33,930 nt of DNA from Mycetocola lacteus (GCF_003667575.1 NZ_RCUY01000012.1:1-33930), one strand, 5' to 3'. Positions 1 to 8,600 are shown, counted from the first letter of the stretch. Program-made: numbers and translations. Notes: generated by a model not told the origin, from the letters alone.

Positions 1-104
1 GGATGATCCCGCTTGAGGCCGGCCGCTCTAGCGAGCCGCACCTTTGGGGTGATGAGTATTACTTTACGCAGGTTCCAGGGGTTGGGCAAATCGGGCCCGA
101 ATAG
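1..104 (+). CDS. 3' end of an unrecognised gene cut by the window edge
   Basis: An open frame enters from the left edge and stops at TAG 102-104. The last 34 codons end in the residues GDEYYFTQVPGVGQIGPE. The composition (Tyr, Phe, Asp, few Arg) looks like real protein rather than a shadow frame, and no other gene covers this stretch. It ends 39 bases before the convergent carboxypeptidase gene. I do not recognise the family. An internal ATG at position 3 is in frame, but a gene starting there would be only 33 codons, so I read this as the tail of a longer gene. Confidence 0.4.
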   Translation, partial: MIPLEAGRSSEPHLWGDEYYFTQVPGVGQIGPE

Positions 105-143
105 TGGCGTGTCGCGCTTGCAATCGCCGCGACGCCTGCCCGC

Positions 144-785
144 TTAGGAGGCATCCGTACGCAGTGCGGGGCAGCTCCCTCCAGGGGTTGTGGCCAGTTC
201 GAAGTGCCAGGGCTCATTCGCGTAGATCCGGCAGAGACCATACCGATTCCCGTGCTGTTCCACCCAAGCGGCGGCATCCGTGGGACCAATGTCCACGGCC
301 TCACCACTCACGTGTCGGGAGGATTCGGGGGTCGAGACAAATCTGCGGGCGATACTCTCGCTGCCGTAATCCTTAATCGCCTGCGTGAGCATCCACTCCT
401 GCAGCGCCTCCGAACGCCAGCCGCTGTTCACCCCGAGCTCGATCCCCGCCCCTCGCGCATCCCGCGCCGCCGAGCGCACGGCCTTCAGGAGTCCGGGATC
501 CAGGTTGGTCAGTGCCGGAAGATCCGCACGCTCGGGACTCAGGGACTCCCCCAGCCGGATATAGCCGTTGGCTTCGTCCAGGCCAAAGGGAGGCTGGGTG
601 AATCTGGGTTCAACGATTCCCGCCGCAGCCTCTCCGCTCGGATGCGTGGTTACGCCGGGGAACGATCCCAGTACCGCGATGAAGTAGGCCGCCAGCCCCG
701 CGGGCACCAACAGGACGAGAGTGCCCAGCAGGAGTGCGCGGCGGCGCTTGAGGTGTCGAGGGGAAGAACCAGGGTGAATCATCAT
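144..785 (-). CDS. VanY-like D-alanyl-D-alanine carboxypeptidase, membrane anchored (peptidase M15B)
   Basis: Predicted zinc D,D-carboxypeptidase that trims the terminal D-Ala from peptidoglycan stem peptides outside the cell. The 213-residue protein starts with a basic stretch (HLKRRRALLLG) and one hydrophobic segment at about residues 17-42, either a signal anchor or an uncleaved signal peptide. The catalytic region carries SRHVSGEAVDIGP (the SxHxxGxAxD zinc motif) and then EPWHFE, which supplies the catalytic Glu and third zinc His. The length is typical for this family. Two ATG codons lie in tandem at the start and no strong ribosome binding site is visible. The gene is divergent from an OmpR/kinase pair 85 bases away, which suggests that pair controls it in response to the cell envelope. 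No vanH, vanA or vanX homologue is in view, so glycopeptide resistance is not shown. Confidence 0.82.
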   Translation of the reverse strand: MMIHPGSSPRHLKRRRALLLGTLVLLVPAGLAAYFIAVLGSFPGVTTHPSGEAAAGIVEPRFTQPPFGLDEANGYIRLGESLSPERADLPALTNLDPGLLKAVRSAARDARGAGIELGVNSGWRSEALQEWMLTQAIKDYGSESIARRFVSTPESSRHVSGEAVDIGPTDAAAWVEQHGNRYGLCRIYANEPWHFELATTPGGSCPALRTDAS

Positions 786-858
786 GAGTCGATTTCATCC
801 GGGCGCGCGTTGCCACGGCGTATCCGGATTTGCATATGTTTTCGATAGCCCCAGTTCC

Positions 859-871
859 TAGACTGTGTGCA
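859..871 (+). promoter_or_regulatory. Candidate -10 element placed for a leaderless transcript of the response regulator
   Basis: TAGACT at 859-864 fits TAnnnT and ends six bases before the ATG at 871, so transcription would start at or next to the start codon. No Shine-Dalgarno sequence precedes the ATG. The -35 region is poor. This spacing decides for ATG 871 over the in-frame GTG at 865. Confidence 0.45.
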
Positions 872-1551
872 TGCGTGTGCTGATAGTTGAGGATGAGCCG
901 TTTCTGGCCGAGGCGATCCAGGATGGATTGCGCCTGGAGGCCATCGCCGCCGATGTCGCCCTGGACGGCTTCGCGGCGCAGGAGCTCCTGTCCCTCAACA
1001 CCTACGACGTGGTACTCCTGGATCGGGATATCCCCGGCCCCTCGGGCGACGACATCGCCCGGGAGATTCTCACCGATGGGTTGGGCACCCGCATCCTAAT
1101 GGTCACCGCCGCCGATCGTCTGGACGACAAGGCGATGGGGTTTGAACTCGGTGCCGACGACTACCTGACCAAGCCCTTCGCCCTCCGCGAGCTGATCATG
1201 CGGGTGCGGGCACTTGCACGGCGCTCCCCCGAGGCCGCACCACCGGTCTTGGAATCGGCCGGGCTCCGCGTGGACACGTTCCGACGCGAGGTTTATCGTG
1301 ACCAGCGCTATGTGGCGCTCACCCGGAAGCAGTTCGCCGTGCTGGAGGAGCTGATGCGCGCAGACGGCGGCGTACTCAGCGCCGAAACCCTGCTTGAGCG
1401 CGCCTGGGATGAAAATGCCGATCCGTTCACCAATTCGGTGCGGATCACCATCTCCTCGCTGCGCAAACGGCTCGGCGAGCCGTGGTTGATTCACACCAGG
1501 CCGGGATCGGGGTACTACTTCGCCGCGCCTACCGTCGAGGAGCTCACATGA
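871..1551 (+). CDS. OmpR/PhoB-family response regulator
   Basis: Response regulator of 226 residues. The receiver domain (about 1-115) shows the acidic pair in VEDEP near residue 8, the phospho-acceptor Asp51 in VVLLDRD, Thr79 in LMVTAAD and Lys101 in LTKPFA. The C-terminal part (about 130-220) is a winged-helix DNA-binding domain with the usual ALTRKQFAVLEELM and SVRITISSLRKRLG segments and the final GSGYYF. Its stop overlaps the kinase start (ATGA, 1548-1551), so the two are translationally coupled. A divergent carboxypeptidase gene lies just upstream and is the obvious candidate target. An in-frame GTG at 865 is an alternative start. Confidence 0.9.
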   Translation: MRVLIVEDEPFLAEAIQDGLRLEAIAADVALDGFAAQELLSLNTYDVVLLDRDIPGPSGDDIAREILTDGLGTRILMVTAADRLDDKAMGFELGADDYLTKPFALRELIMRVRALARRSPEAAPPVLESAGLRVDTFRREVYRDQRYVALTRKQFAVLEELMRADGGVLSAETLLERAWDENADPFTNSVRITISSLRKRLGEPWLIHTRPGSGYYFAAPTVEELT

Positions 1552-2648
1552 CCACCCGGGCGCGCGGTCTCTCCGCGCGGGTCAAACTCACCCTCAGCTA
1601 CACCGGATTTCTCCTGGTTGCCGGAGTCGCCCTGATGCTGTTTGCACAGTACGTGCTGCAGTTTGTGCCCACCACATCCCTGATCCAGACCAATGCACCC
1701 GATGGGAGCACGTTCGCCCCCAACCGTGGCGATCTCCTGCGGGTATTTTGGCCGCGGGCGTTTGCGGTGCTGGGGTTTCTCACTGTGGTTGGACTCCTGG
1801 GTGGCTGGTTTCTGGCCGGAAGAATGCTGGCACCGCTGACCCGAATTACCGCGGTCACCCGGGTCGCCGCCGAGGGAGTCCTGGATCGAAGAATCGAGCT
1901 CCCCGGCCGCCGAGACGAGTTCCGCGAGCTCGCCGACACATTCGACTCGATGCTGAATCGGGTCGAGGGCATGCTCGCCGAGCAGCGGCGTTTCGCGGCC
2001 AACGCCTCCCATGAACTGCGCACTCCGCACGCGGTGATCCGGACGATGCTTGAGGTCGCCGCGGCTGCCCCCGACCGGGTGGACGTTCCGAAACTGGTGG
2101 CCCGACTCTCCCACACGAACGAGCGCGCCATCGCGCTGACCGAGGCGCTCCTGCTGCTCGCACGCGCGGAGGGCGAGCCGACAACCGATGAGGAGATCGA
2201 CCTGACCGCCACGGTACTGGCGGCGATCGCCGAACTGGCTCAGGCATCCGAACACACCCAGATTCGGGTGGACACCGCACTCTCGCCCGCACGCGTTCGC
2301 GGAAACCCGGCGCTGGTACATGCGGTGGCCATCAACCTGATTCGAAACGCCCTGGTCCACAACACGGCAGAGGACGGATGGGTGCGGATCGTCACCGAAA
2401 CCCGTGGCGATCTCGGTCTGCTGCGGGTGGAAAACAGCGGGCAGATCCTCACCCCGGAACTCGTCGCCACGCTGACCGAGCCGTTTCAGCGTGGGGCTGC
2501 GCGTCGTCACGATCCCGAGGGCGGCGTGGGCTTGGGCCTGGCGATCGTCTCCGCGATCCTGCGCACCCACGCGGGAACGCTCAGCCTCGCACCCCGGCCC
2601 GAGGGTGGACTCGTTGTGATCGCCGGGATTCCCACCTCCGCGCGGTAA
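1548..2648 (+). CDS. HAMP-domain sensor histidine kinase
   Basis: Partner kinase of the regulator just upstream, 366 residues, starting at the ATG of the ATGA overlap. Two membrane segments at about residues 11-39 and 66-96 enclose a very short external loop, so the sensor probably reads the membrane or a partner protein. A HAMP domain follows (about 90-145), then the dimerisation/phosphotransfer H-box in ASHELRTPHAVIRT, an N-box NLIRNALVHN and a G-box GVGLGLAIV. The H-box has His where Leu is usual after LRTP, a minor oddity. The short extracytoplasmic loop and neighbouring VanY-like enzyme suggest a VanS-like or other envelope-stress role; this is inference. Confidence 0.88.
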   Translation: MTTRARGLSARVKLTLSYTGFLLVAGVALMLFAQYVLQFVPTTSLIQTNAPDGSTFAPNRGDLLRVFWPRAFAVLGFLTVVGLLGGWFLAGRMLAPLTRITAVTRVAAEGVLDRRIELPGRRDEFRELADTFDSMLNRVEGMLAEQRRFAANASHELRTPHAVIRTMLEVAAAAPDRVDVPKLVARLSHTNERAIALTEALLLLARAEGEPTTDEEIDLTATVLAAIAELAQASEHTQIRVDTALSPARVRGNPALVHAVAINLIRNALVHNTAEDGWVRIVTETRGDLGLLRVENSGQILTPELVATLTEPFQRGAARRHDPEGGVGLGLAIVSAILRTHAGTLSLAPRPEGGLVVIAGIPTSAR

Positions 2649-2673
2649 CTCCGCGGCTGGTGTGCCCGGTGAG

Positions 2674-4017
2674 TTAGATTCCCAGAATTACCTTGGCCAG
2701 GCTGAAGTAGATCAGCAGGCCGGTGGCATCACAGAACGTGGTGATGAACGGGGTCGAGAACACCGCCGGGTCGACCCGAATGGCTTTGGCGATCAGCGGC
2801 ATCGCGCCGCCCACGGTCGCGGCCATCGCGCAAACGCACAGCAGGGTCGAGCCAATTACCAGACCCGTCGGCACGTCGTACACCAGTGAAGCCAAGGTGA
2901 AGCCGAGGATTCCGAGCAGGAGTCCCAGCGTGGTGCCCACCCGGAATTCGCGCAGCAGCACACGCCCCACGTCCTTTGAGGTCACCTCCCCCATCGCCAG
3001 CGCGCGGGTGATCGTGGTCGCCGCCTGCGAGCCCGTGTTACCACCGGTTCCGGTGAGCAGCGGAATGAAGAGCGCCAGCACCACCTTCTGCTCCAGGGTG
3101 GCCTCAAAGATGCCCAGAACCTGAACCGTCAGCAGTGCCGAGACCGCGAGCACCAGCAACCAGACCACGCGGGCCCGGGCAATCTTGAACGCCGAGGTCG
3201 AGAGGTAGGGGCGACGCAGCGGCTCGGCACCACCGGCGCGGGCGATATCCTCGTCCTCGGCGTCGCGCAGAATCTGGTGGGCATCGTCGATGGTGAGGAT
3301 CCCCACCAGGCGCTTTTCGCTATCCACGATCGGCATCGCCAGCAGGTTCGCCTCGCTACAGCGCCGGGCCACCTGCTCGGCGTCATCACTCACGGTCGCC
3401 AGCTCGGGGGTCTGCATCAGATCGGACACGCGGGCGTCCTCGGGGGCCGCCAGAATTTCGCGGAGGCTCACAACGCCGACCAACCGCTTTTGCCCATCGG
3501 TGACCGGGATCATGTAGATGGTTTCGGCCTCGGTGGCGCGGTGACGTACGGTTTCCAACACCCGTCCGGCGGTGAATTCGGGATGTGCCCGCACGTACTC
3601 GGGGCTCATCCGGCGACCCACCGAGCGGGCCGGATAGCCGAGCATCAGCGTGGTCAGCGCGCGCTCATGCGGGGTCAGGTCCGACAGCAAACGCTTGGCC
3701 AGTACCGCGGGGACCTCATCCAGGAGGCTGACACGGTCATCCGGGTCAAGCCCGGCGAACAGTCCGGTGACGTCTTCATCACGCAGTGCTCGGACGAGAT
3801 CTGCCTGGTGTGCGGGTTCGAAGCGCTCAAAAACCTCCAGTGCGCGCTCCTTACTCAGCAGTCGGAAGAGGACGGCCGAGCGCTTGAGGCTGCAGCGCCA
3901 CAGCGTCGAGGTCACCTCGCTGGTCGACATCCGCGCGAGTTTTGCGGCGGCGAGCGGAAGATCAGCCTCGGCGAGCGCACCCTCGCGTGTCAGATCGATG
4001 TCGATGTCCTGACCCAT
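2674..4017 (-). CDS. mgtE: Magnesium transporter MgtE
   Basis: Mg2+ channel/transporter of the MgtE family, 447 residues, close to the usual length. Domains in order are the cytoplasmic N-domain (about 1-135) with ALEVFERFEP and the superhelical repeats, a CBS pair (about 138-260) that acts as the Mg2+ sensor in this family, and a membrane domain of five helices (about 285-447). The family signatures PLLTGTGGNTGSQAATT and DPAVFSTPFITTFCDATG are both present; the last forms part of the pore. The start has AAGGAG four bases upstream of ATG 4017. The gene is 3'-to-3' with the kinase gene and downstream of the LacI gene on the same strand with a 193-base gap. I see no M-box riboswitch in that gap. 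Confidence 0.93.
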   Translation of the reverse strand: MGQDIDIDLTREGALAEADLPLAAAKLARMSTSEVTSTLWRCSLKRSAVLFRLLSKERALEVFERFEPAHQADLVRALRDEDVTGLFAGLDPDDRVSLLDEVPAVLAKRLLSDLTPHERALTTLMLGYPARSVGRRMSPEYVRAHPEFTAGRVLETVRHRATEAETIYMIPVTDGQKRLVGVVSLREILAAPEDARVSDLMQTPELATVSDDAEQVARRCSEANLLAMPIVDSEKRLVGILTIDDAHQILRDAEDEDIARAGGAEPLRRPYLSTSAFKIARARVVWLLVLAVSALLTVQVLGIFEATLEQKVVLALFIPLLTGTGGNTGSQAATTITRALAMGEVTSKDVGRVLLREFRVGTTLGLLLGILGFTLASLVYDVPTGLVIGSTLLCVCAMAATVGGAMPLIAKAIRVDPAVFSTPFITTFCDATGLLIYFSLAKVILGI

Positions 4018-4210
4018 GCGTTCTCCTTGATGACGTCACTCGGGCGTGGCACACGCGGCACCACAGTCCCAAATTTTCCCCGGCCGGGCCGCGATTTTGC
4101 CGCTCGACCCGCCCCAAAGATAACAGGTTGGGGTGTCCGATGGGGGACGAGGGAACGAACGACTAGGCGCGTTGCCGGAGTGGGACCGGATGGGACGACG
4201 GGTCAAACGA
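4018..4210. repeat. Intergenic stretch with an 18-bp direct repeat of the regulator gene's 3' end and a small inverted repeat
   Basis: The 18-mer aacgactaggcgcgttgc occurs at 4158-4175 and again at 4206-4223. The second copy contains the last codons and stop of the LacI-type gene, so the regulator's 3' end is duplicated 48 bases downstream of itself. An inverted repeat CCCCAA/TTGGGG at 4112-4117 and 4128-4133 could act as a weak hairpin between the regulator and mgtE; no T-tract follows it. No gene is apparent. Confidence 0.6.
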
Positions 4211-5233
4211 CTAGGCGCGTTGCTCGGCCGGCGCGATCGAGTTCACGTCGACGTAGCGACAGTCCACCAGCGCGGCCGCCGGTTCCAGGTCGGGGTTCTC
4301 CAGGCGCTGGATCAGATCCCGCACGCCCCGCCGCCCCAGCTCCCGGCTGGGCGACTCGTAAACGGTGAGCTCGGGATCAGCGGCGCTGACGATATCCACC
4401 GACGCACCCACCACGAGCACCGAGACGGCCTCGGGCACGGGTCGCCCGTGGGCGGCGAGCGCACTGACGATCCCCGGGGAAGCGTGCTCATTGATCAGCA
4501 GCAGCGCGGTGACATCGGGCATTTCGGCGAGAATCCGCGGGACCAGAGCCCGGCCGGCTGAGGAGCTTTCGGCACAGGAGAAGATTCCCGGGGTGGCTCC
4601 GATTGCGCGCATCCGTTCGAGATAGGTGTCGCGGGTGCGGGCGACCGGCCCATAGTCGCTGGTGCCCGGGTCCCCATCGTCGTCAAAAACGATGCCGATG
4701 CTGCGATGGCCCAGAGCTTCAAACCGGGCGAGCGCATCGATCACCGCGCCCTCGAAGTTCACGTCCACATAGCTGATGCCGGAAAGCTCCCGGGTGCGAC
4801 CGATCAGGGTGAACGGGACGCCGAGTTCGCGCAGGCGCACCACGCGCTCATCGTGCAGGTGGACCTCCATCAGGATGACCCCGTCGATCAGGCCGTTACT
4901 CACCACCCGGTCGATGTGTTCGGCTCCGTTATCGCCGGGCCAGAGGATCAGGTTGTAGCCCAGCTCGGAGGCGGCCTCGGCGGCGGCGGTGAAGAACTTC
5001 AGGGCGGTCCCGCTCAGGCTGTGATCCTCCATCGGAAACAACAGCGCGATGATCCGGGTGCGCTTACTCGCCAGCGCACGGGCGATCGCATTGGGCCGGT
5101 AGTCGAGGGTGTCCATCGCCTCGCGCACACGTTCCAGGGTGGCCGGGGCGACCGGCTTGGTGTTGTTGATCGCGAACGAAACCGTGGCGAGGGAAACGCC
5201 CGCCAGTTTCGCGACGTCGCGCATGGTTGCCAT
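4211..5233 (-). CDS. LacI-family transcriptional repressor of the adjacent sugar operon
   Basis: LacI/GalR-type repressor of 340 residues, typical length. The N-terminus (about 1-55) has the HTH and hinge: MRDVAKLAGVSLATVSFAIN, then YRPNAIARALAS. The rest is the periplasmic-binding-protein-like effector domain, with SYVDVNFEGAV, GHRSIGIV and a C-terminal DLIQRLENPD. An AAAGGA Shine-Dalgarno sequence precedes ATG 5233; an in-frame ATG three codons later is possible. The gene is divergent from the ABC-transporter operon, and two LacI-type palindromes lie in the intergenic region, so it very probably represses that operon until a sugar binds. By gene order it corresponds to ThuR of rhizobia. The inducer cannot be read from the sequence. 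Confidence 0.9.
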   Translation of the reverse strand: MATMRDVAKLAGVSLATVSFAINNTKPVAPATLERVREAMDTLDYRPNAIARALASKRTRIIALLFPMEDHSLSGTALKFFTAAAEAASELGYNLILWPGDNGAEHIDRVVSNGLIDGVILMEVHLHDERVVRLRELGVPFTLIGRTRELSGISYVDVNFEGAVIDALARFEALGHRSIGIVFDDDGDPGTSDYGPVARTRDTYLERMRAIGATPGIFSCAESSSAGRALVPRILAEMPDVTALLLINEHASPGIVSALAAHGRPVPEAVSVLVVGASVDIVSAADPELTVYESPSRELGRRGVRDLIQRLENPDLEPAAALVDCRYVDVNSIAPAEQRA

Positions 5234-5317
5234 GGGGTTCCTTTGCGAATTGGTGTGTGCAGTCTCTCACACCCCTCGACCGCGACGAGACCGACGCGGC
5301 GCACAAATAACAAAACA

Positions 5318-5331
5318 GTGAACCGGTTAAC
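5318..5331. promoter_or_regulatory. Probable LacI-type operator O1
   Basis: GTGAACCGGTTAAC is a near-perfect palindrome with the central CG typical of LacI-family operators (one mismatched pair). It lies just upstream of the TTGACA at 5339. Confidence 0.65.
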
Positions 5332-5338
5332 TTTTTGG

Positions 5339-5367
5339 TTGACACGGGCTCGGAGTCGTGAGATTGT
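5339..5367 (+). promoter_or_regulatory. Candidate sigma-70-type promoter of the sugar operon
   Basis: A perfect -35 TTGACA at 5339-5344 is followed after 17 bases by GATTGT, a weak -10, at 5362-5367. It sits between the two LacI-type operators and about 105 bases before the first gene, leaving a leader with a proper Shine-Dalgarno sequence. Confidence 0.45.
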
Positions 5368-5417
5368 TGCGTCACCCACGAAATTACACCTCGACACGAT
5401 CCCCGGACTGCTGCGGA

Positions 5418-5431
5418 TCAAAGCGGTTTAC
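5418..5431. promoter_or_regulatory. Probable LacI-type operator O2
   Basis: TCAAAGCGGTTTAC has AAA/TTT arms around a central CG-containing core. Its right half matches the right half of O1 at seven of nine positions. It lies downstream of the candidate promoter, where a bound repressor would block transcription, about 100 bases from O1. Confidence 0.5.
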
Positions 5432-5471
5432 CGAACGGGTCGAAGTCTCTCACCGGCAAAGGAGCCGCATC

Positions 5472-6695
5472 ATGGAGAAAAAACATCGTCTGACCGTCTT
5501 AGCGAGCCTCGCCCTGGTTCCCCTCGCCCTGAGTGGATGCAGCGCAGGCGGATCCGGCGGCGGGGCCTCATCCGACGCCGACACCCTCAGCGTGGTCGAC
5601 TACTACGTCAACGACCCCGACCAGGGACTCGTGGTGGCGGCACTGGATAAGTGCGCGGCCGAGCTCAAGGTGAAGCTCAACCGCACCGGCGTCCCGGGGA
5701 AGGATCTGATTCAAAAGGTCCTGCAAATGTCCTCCTCGAAGACGCTGCCCGACGTGCTAATGCTGGATAACCCCGACCTGCAGGAGATTGCGTCCTCGGG
5801 TGGGCTCACCCCGCTCAGCCAGTTCAACGTGGACACCTCGGGTTTTGCCCAAGGCATCCTCGACGCGGCCACCTATAAGGGCGAGGTCTACGGGCTCGCC
5901 CCGACCGTGAATACCCTGGGTCTGTTTGTGAACAAGGCCATGCTGGATGAAGCGGGCCTTGCAATCCCCACCACCTGGGATGAACTCAAGACCACCGCCA
6001 AGGCGCTCTCCTCGGGCGACCGCTACGGGCTGGCATTCTCCTCGATCGCCACCTATGAGGGCAGCTGGCAGTTCCTCCCCTTCCTCTGGACCAACGGAGG
6101 ATCCGAGGACAAGCTGGACAGCCCGGAGGCCGCCGAGGCCCTCCAGCTGCAGGTCGACCTGGTGAACTCCGGGGCCGCGTCCAAGAGCGTGATCAACTGG
6201 AGCCAGGCCGATGTGAAGGACCAGTTCATGGCCGGCAAGGCCGCGATGATGATCAACGGGCCCTGGCAGATCCCCGCACTCAACGCCGATCCGAGCCTGA
6301 CCTGGACCAGCGTGCAGGTGCCGATCAACAAGGCCGGGCAGACGCCGACCGCTCCGCTGGGCGGCGAGGTCTGGACAGTCCCGCAGACCGGTAACAAGGA
6401 AAAGCAGGCCAAGGCGGCCAAGTTTGTTGAGTGCATCACGAGCGATGACAACCAGCTCTCGCTCGCCGAGTCCCGCTTCACCGTCCCGACCAAGACCGCA
6501 CTAGCCGCGGAGTACGTGCAGAAGGTGCCGGATATGGCAGCCTTCACCGAGCAGGTCGCCAACGCCCGCTCTCGCACCGGGATCCTCGGGGAGGACTGGC
6601 CCAAGGCGGCAACGGTTATGTACACCGGTATCCAGCTCGCGCTCACCGGCAAGGAGAGCGCCAGCGATGCGTTCTCGAAGGCGAAGGCGGGATAG
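5472..6695 (+). CDS. ABC sugar transporter, extracellular solute-binding lipoprotein (ThuE/MalE-like)
   Basis: Family 1 solute-binding protein, 407 residues. A lipoprotein signal ends in the lipobox LSGC (Cys about residue 24), followed by a Gly/Ser-rich linker. Family features include DVLMLDNPDLQEIAS, YGLAPTVNTLGLFVNKAML, PTTWDELKTTAKAL, the FMAGKAAMMINGPWQ segment and a C-terminal helix after TGIQLALTG. I chose ATG 5472 because AAAGGAG lies just upstream and the lipoprotein signal begins there; the frame is open further upstream. It is the first gene of a five-gene operon that includes two permeases. Operon order suggests binding of a disaccharide or related glycoside, but the ligand cannot be assigned from sequence alone. 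Confidence 0.92.
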   Translation: MEKKHRLTVLASLALVPLALSGCSAGGSGGGASSDADTLSVVDYYVNDPDQGLVVAALDKCAAELKVKLNRTGVPGKDLIQKVLQMSSSKTLPDVLMLDNPDLQEIASSGGLTPLSQFNVDTSGFAQGILDAATYKGEVYGLAPTVNTLGLFVNKAMLDEAGLAIPTTWDELKTTAKALSSGDRYGLAFSSIATYEGSWQFLPFLWTNGGSEDKLDSPEAAEALQLQVDLVNSGAASKSVINWSQADVKDQFMAGKAAMMINGPWQIPALNADPSLTWTSVQVPINKAGQTPTAPLGGEVWTVPQTGNKEKQAKAAKFVECITSDDNQLSLAESRFTVPTKTALAAEYVQKVPDMAAFTEQVANARSRTGILGEDWPKAATVMYTGIQLALTGKESASDAFSKAKAG

Positions 6696-6699
6696 TTCG

Positions 6700-7704
6700 A
6701 TGACGCTCCAGGTTCCCGCTTCCGGGACCGCCGGTCCGGCATCCGAGACACGGCGGCGCCCCCGCCCCCTCGGTGCCGGGCCCGGCGCCCCGGAAATCCC
6801 CGCGGCGCCCCCGCGACGTCGCCGACGCCCCGAACGTTTTACCCGCCTGCTATTTGTGGCCCCGGCCGCGCTCTACATCCTGGCGTTTTTCGGCTACCCC
6901 ATCGTGAAAAACCTCACGATGAGCCTGCAGGAATACACCACCAAAACCTTCTTCACCGGCGAGGCCCCCTGGGTGGGATTCGCCAACTATGTATCGGTCT
7001 TCACCAGCAGTCTGTTTACCCCGGCGCTGTGGAACACCGCGCTGTTCACCATCGGATCGATCGCCGGTCAGTTTGTGATCGGTTTGGCACTGGCGGTGTT
7101 TTTCCGGCGTCGGTTCCCGCTCAACGGGTTCCTGCGCTCGATGCTGCTTCTGCCCTGGCTGCTGCCGATGATCGTTTCGAGTGCCACCTGGCGTTCGATT
7201 CTCGATCAGGACAGCGGCATCCTCAACCGTTTCCTCGGATCGATCGGGCTGACCGATGCGCCGATCGGGTGGCTCACCGATCCCGGTGTCGCGCTGATCG
7301 CGGTCATCATGGTCAACATCTGGGTGGGCATCCCGTTCAACGTGGCGCTGCTCTATGGCGGGCTGCAGGATATCCCCGAGGAGCTCTACGAGGCAGGTGC
7401 GCTGGATGGTGCCACCGGATGGAAGGCGTTCTGGCACATCACCGTGCCCAACCTGCGTCCGGTCATCAGTGTGGTGCTGGTCCTCGGGGTGGTCTACACG
7501 CTCAAGGTGCTGGACGTGATCCTCGGGCTCACCAACGGCGGACCGGCCAACGCCACCCAGACCCTCGCCGTGCGCTCCTATCAGGAGTCGTTTGTGAACT
7601 TCGAGTTCGGGATCGGCTCGGCCTGGAGCAACATCCTGATCCTCGTTTCGCTGATTTTTGCCGTGATCTACCTGCGTGCGAACCGGCGCGCGGTGGATGA
7701 ATAG
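6700..7704 (+). CDS. ABC sugar transporter permease, MalF/ThuF type
   Basis: Inner-membrane permease of 334 residues with about six helices. The EAA loop that docks the ATPase is present: EELYEAGALDGATGWKAFWH followed by ITVPNLRP. ATG 6700 is preferred because AAGGCGGG lies upstream and it starts four bases after the binding-protein stop. The cytoplasmic N-terminus is oddly long and rich in Pro and Arg (about 45 residues) before the first helix LLFVAPAALYILAFFGY. It forms the translocation pathway with the next gene's product. Confidence 0.92.
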   Translation: MTLQVPASGTAGPASETRRRPRPLGAGPGAPEIPAAPPRRRRRPERFTRLLFVAPAALYILAFFGYPIVKNLTMSLQEYTTKTFFTGEAPWVGFANYVSVFTSSLFTPALWNTALFTIGSIAGQFVIGLALAVFFRRRFPLNGFLRSMLLLPWLLPMIVSSATWRSILDQDSGILNRFLGSIGLTDAPIGWLTDPGVALIAVIMVNIWVGIPFNVALLYGGLQDIPEELYEAGALDGATGWKAFWHITVPNLRPVISVVLVLGVVYTLKVLDVILGLTNGGPANATQTLAVRSYQESFVNFEFGIGSAWSNILILVSLIFAVIYLRANRRAVDE

Positions 7705-7712
7705 GAGTCATC

Positions 7713-8567
7713 ATGACCACGCTGAATCTCCCCACTGCCGCCACCCGGCGTGCCCGCCGGGGACGCCCCTCGCGCGGAACCTCCACCGCGCTGGGCATCC
7801 TCTTCCTGGCCATCATGCTGTTTCCGATCTACTGGATGGTCAACGCCTCCCTCCAGCCCTCGGGGAACACCCTCACCGCCGGCATCTTCCCGTTCGCCCC
7901 CGATTTCTCGGGATATGAGCGGGCGATCGCCGATCAGGGACACAACCTCCTGACCAGCCTCATCATCTCGATCGGGACCGTGGTGCTCACGCTGCTGATC
8001 GCCGCGCCCGCCGCCTATGCGCTGGCACAGTTCCGGTTCCGCTGGATCAACGTGGCCCTGCTGGTGATCATCATCGCGCAGATGGTGCCGGGCGTGGTGA
8101 TCGCCAACGCCCTCTACAGCGCCTATAACGACCTGGGACTGCTCAACTCGATTGCCGGGCTGATCCTGGCCGATGCGAGCCTGGCCATTCCGTTTGCCAT
8201 TCTGATCCTGCGTACCTCGATGATGGGCATCCCTCCGGCCATCGTGGAGGCCGCCCGGATCGATGGGGCCGGGCTCATCCGGGCATTCGTCTCCGTCGTG
8301 GTGCCGGTCAGTCGCAACGCCCTGATCACCGCCGCGCTGTTTGGATTCCTGTTCTCCTGGAGCGACTTCCTCTTTGCGCTGACCCTGACCACCACCGAGG
8401 ATGTGCGCCCGGTCACCCTGGGCATCTACCAGTACCTGGGCACCCAGGTATCGAACTGGTCGGCCGTGATGGCCACCGCCGTACTATCCTCCATCCCCGC
8501 CATCATCCTGCTGGTGTTGGCCCAGAAGTTCATCGCCGCCGGGGCCACCGGTGGCGCCGTCAAGTAA
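7713..8567 (+). CDS. ABC sugar transporter permease, MalG/ThuG type
   Basis: Second permease, 284 residues with six predicted helices. The EAA motif IVEAARIDGAGLIRAFVSVV is followed by VPVSRNALITAALF. It starts eight bases after the stop of the first permease, with AGGAG ahead of ATG 7713. The C-terminus, FIAAGATGGAVK, is the usual ending for this family. No ATP-binding subunit is encoded here, so the pair presumably works with a shared MsmK/MsiK-type ATPase encoded elsewhere, as is common in Actinobacteria. Confidence 0.92.
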   Translation: MTTLNLPTAATRRARRGRPSRGTSTALGILFLAIMLFPIYWMVNASLQPSGNTLTAGIFPFAPDFSGYERAIADQGHNLLTSLIISIGTVVLTLLIAAPAAYALAQFRFRWINVALLVIIIAQMVPGVVIANALYSAYNDLGLLNSIAGLILADASLAIPFAILILRTSMMGIPPAIVEAARIDGAGLIRAFVSVVVPVSRNALITAALFGFLFSWSDFLFALTLTTTEDVRPVTLGIYQYLGTQVSNWSAVMATAVLSSIPAIILLVLAQKFIAAGATGGAVK

Positions 8568-8600
8568 CCATCCACCATTTCATCGTCGAAAAGGAACACC

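Noticed and set aside
144..2648. A vancomycin-resistance operon
   Set aside because: Only VanY-like and two-component genes are present. No ligase, dehydrogenase or dipeptidase is encoded nearby.
4018..4210. M-box magnesium riboswitch ahead of mgtE
   Set aside because: The 193-base gap lacks the conserved M-box core sequences I know. It holds only a short direct repeat and one small inverted repeat.
3277..4368. 363-codon plus-strand frame opposite mgtE
   Set aside because: Antisense to a clear MgtE with all domains; low-complexity Arg/Gly tail.
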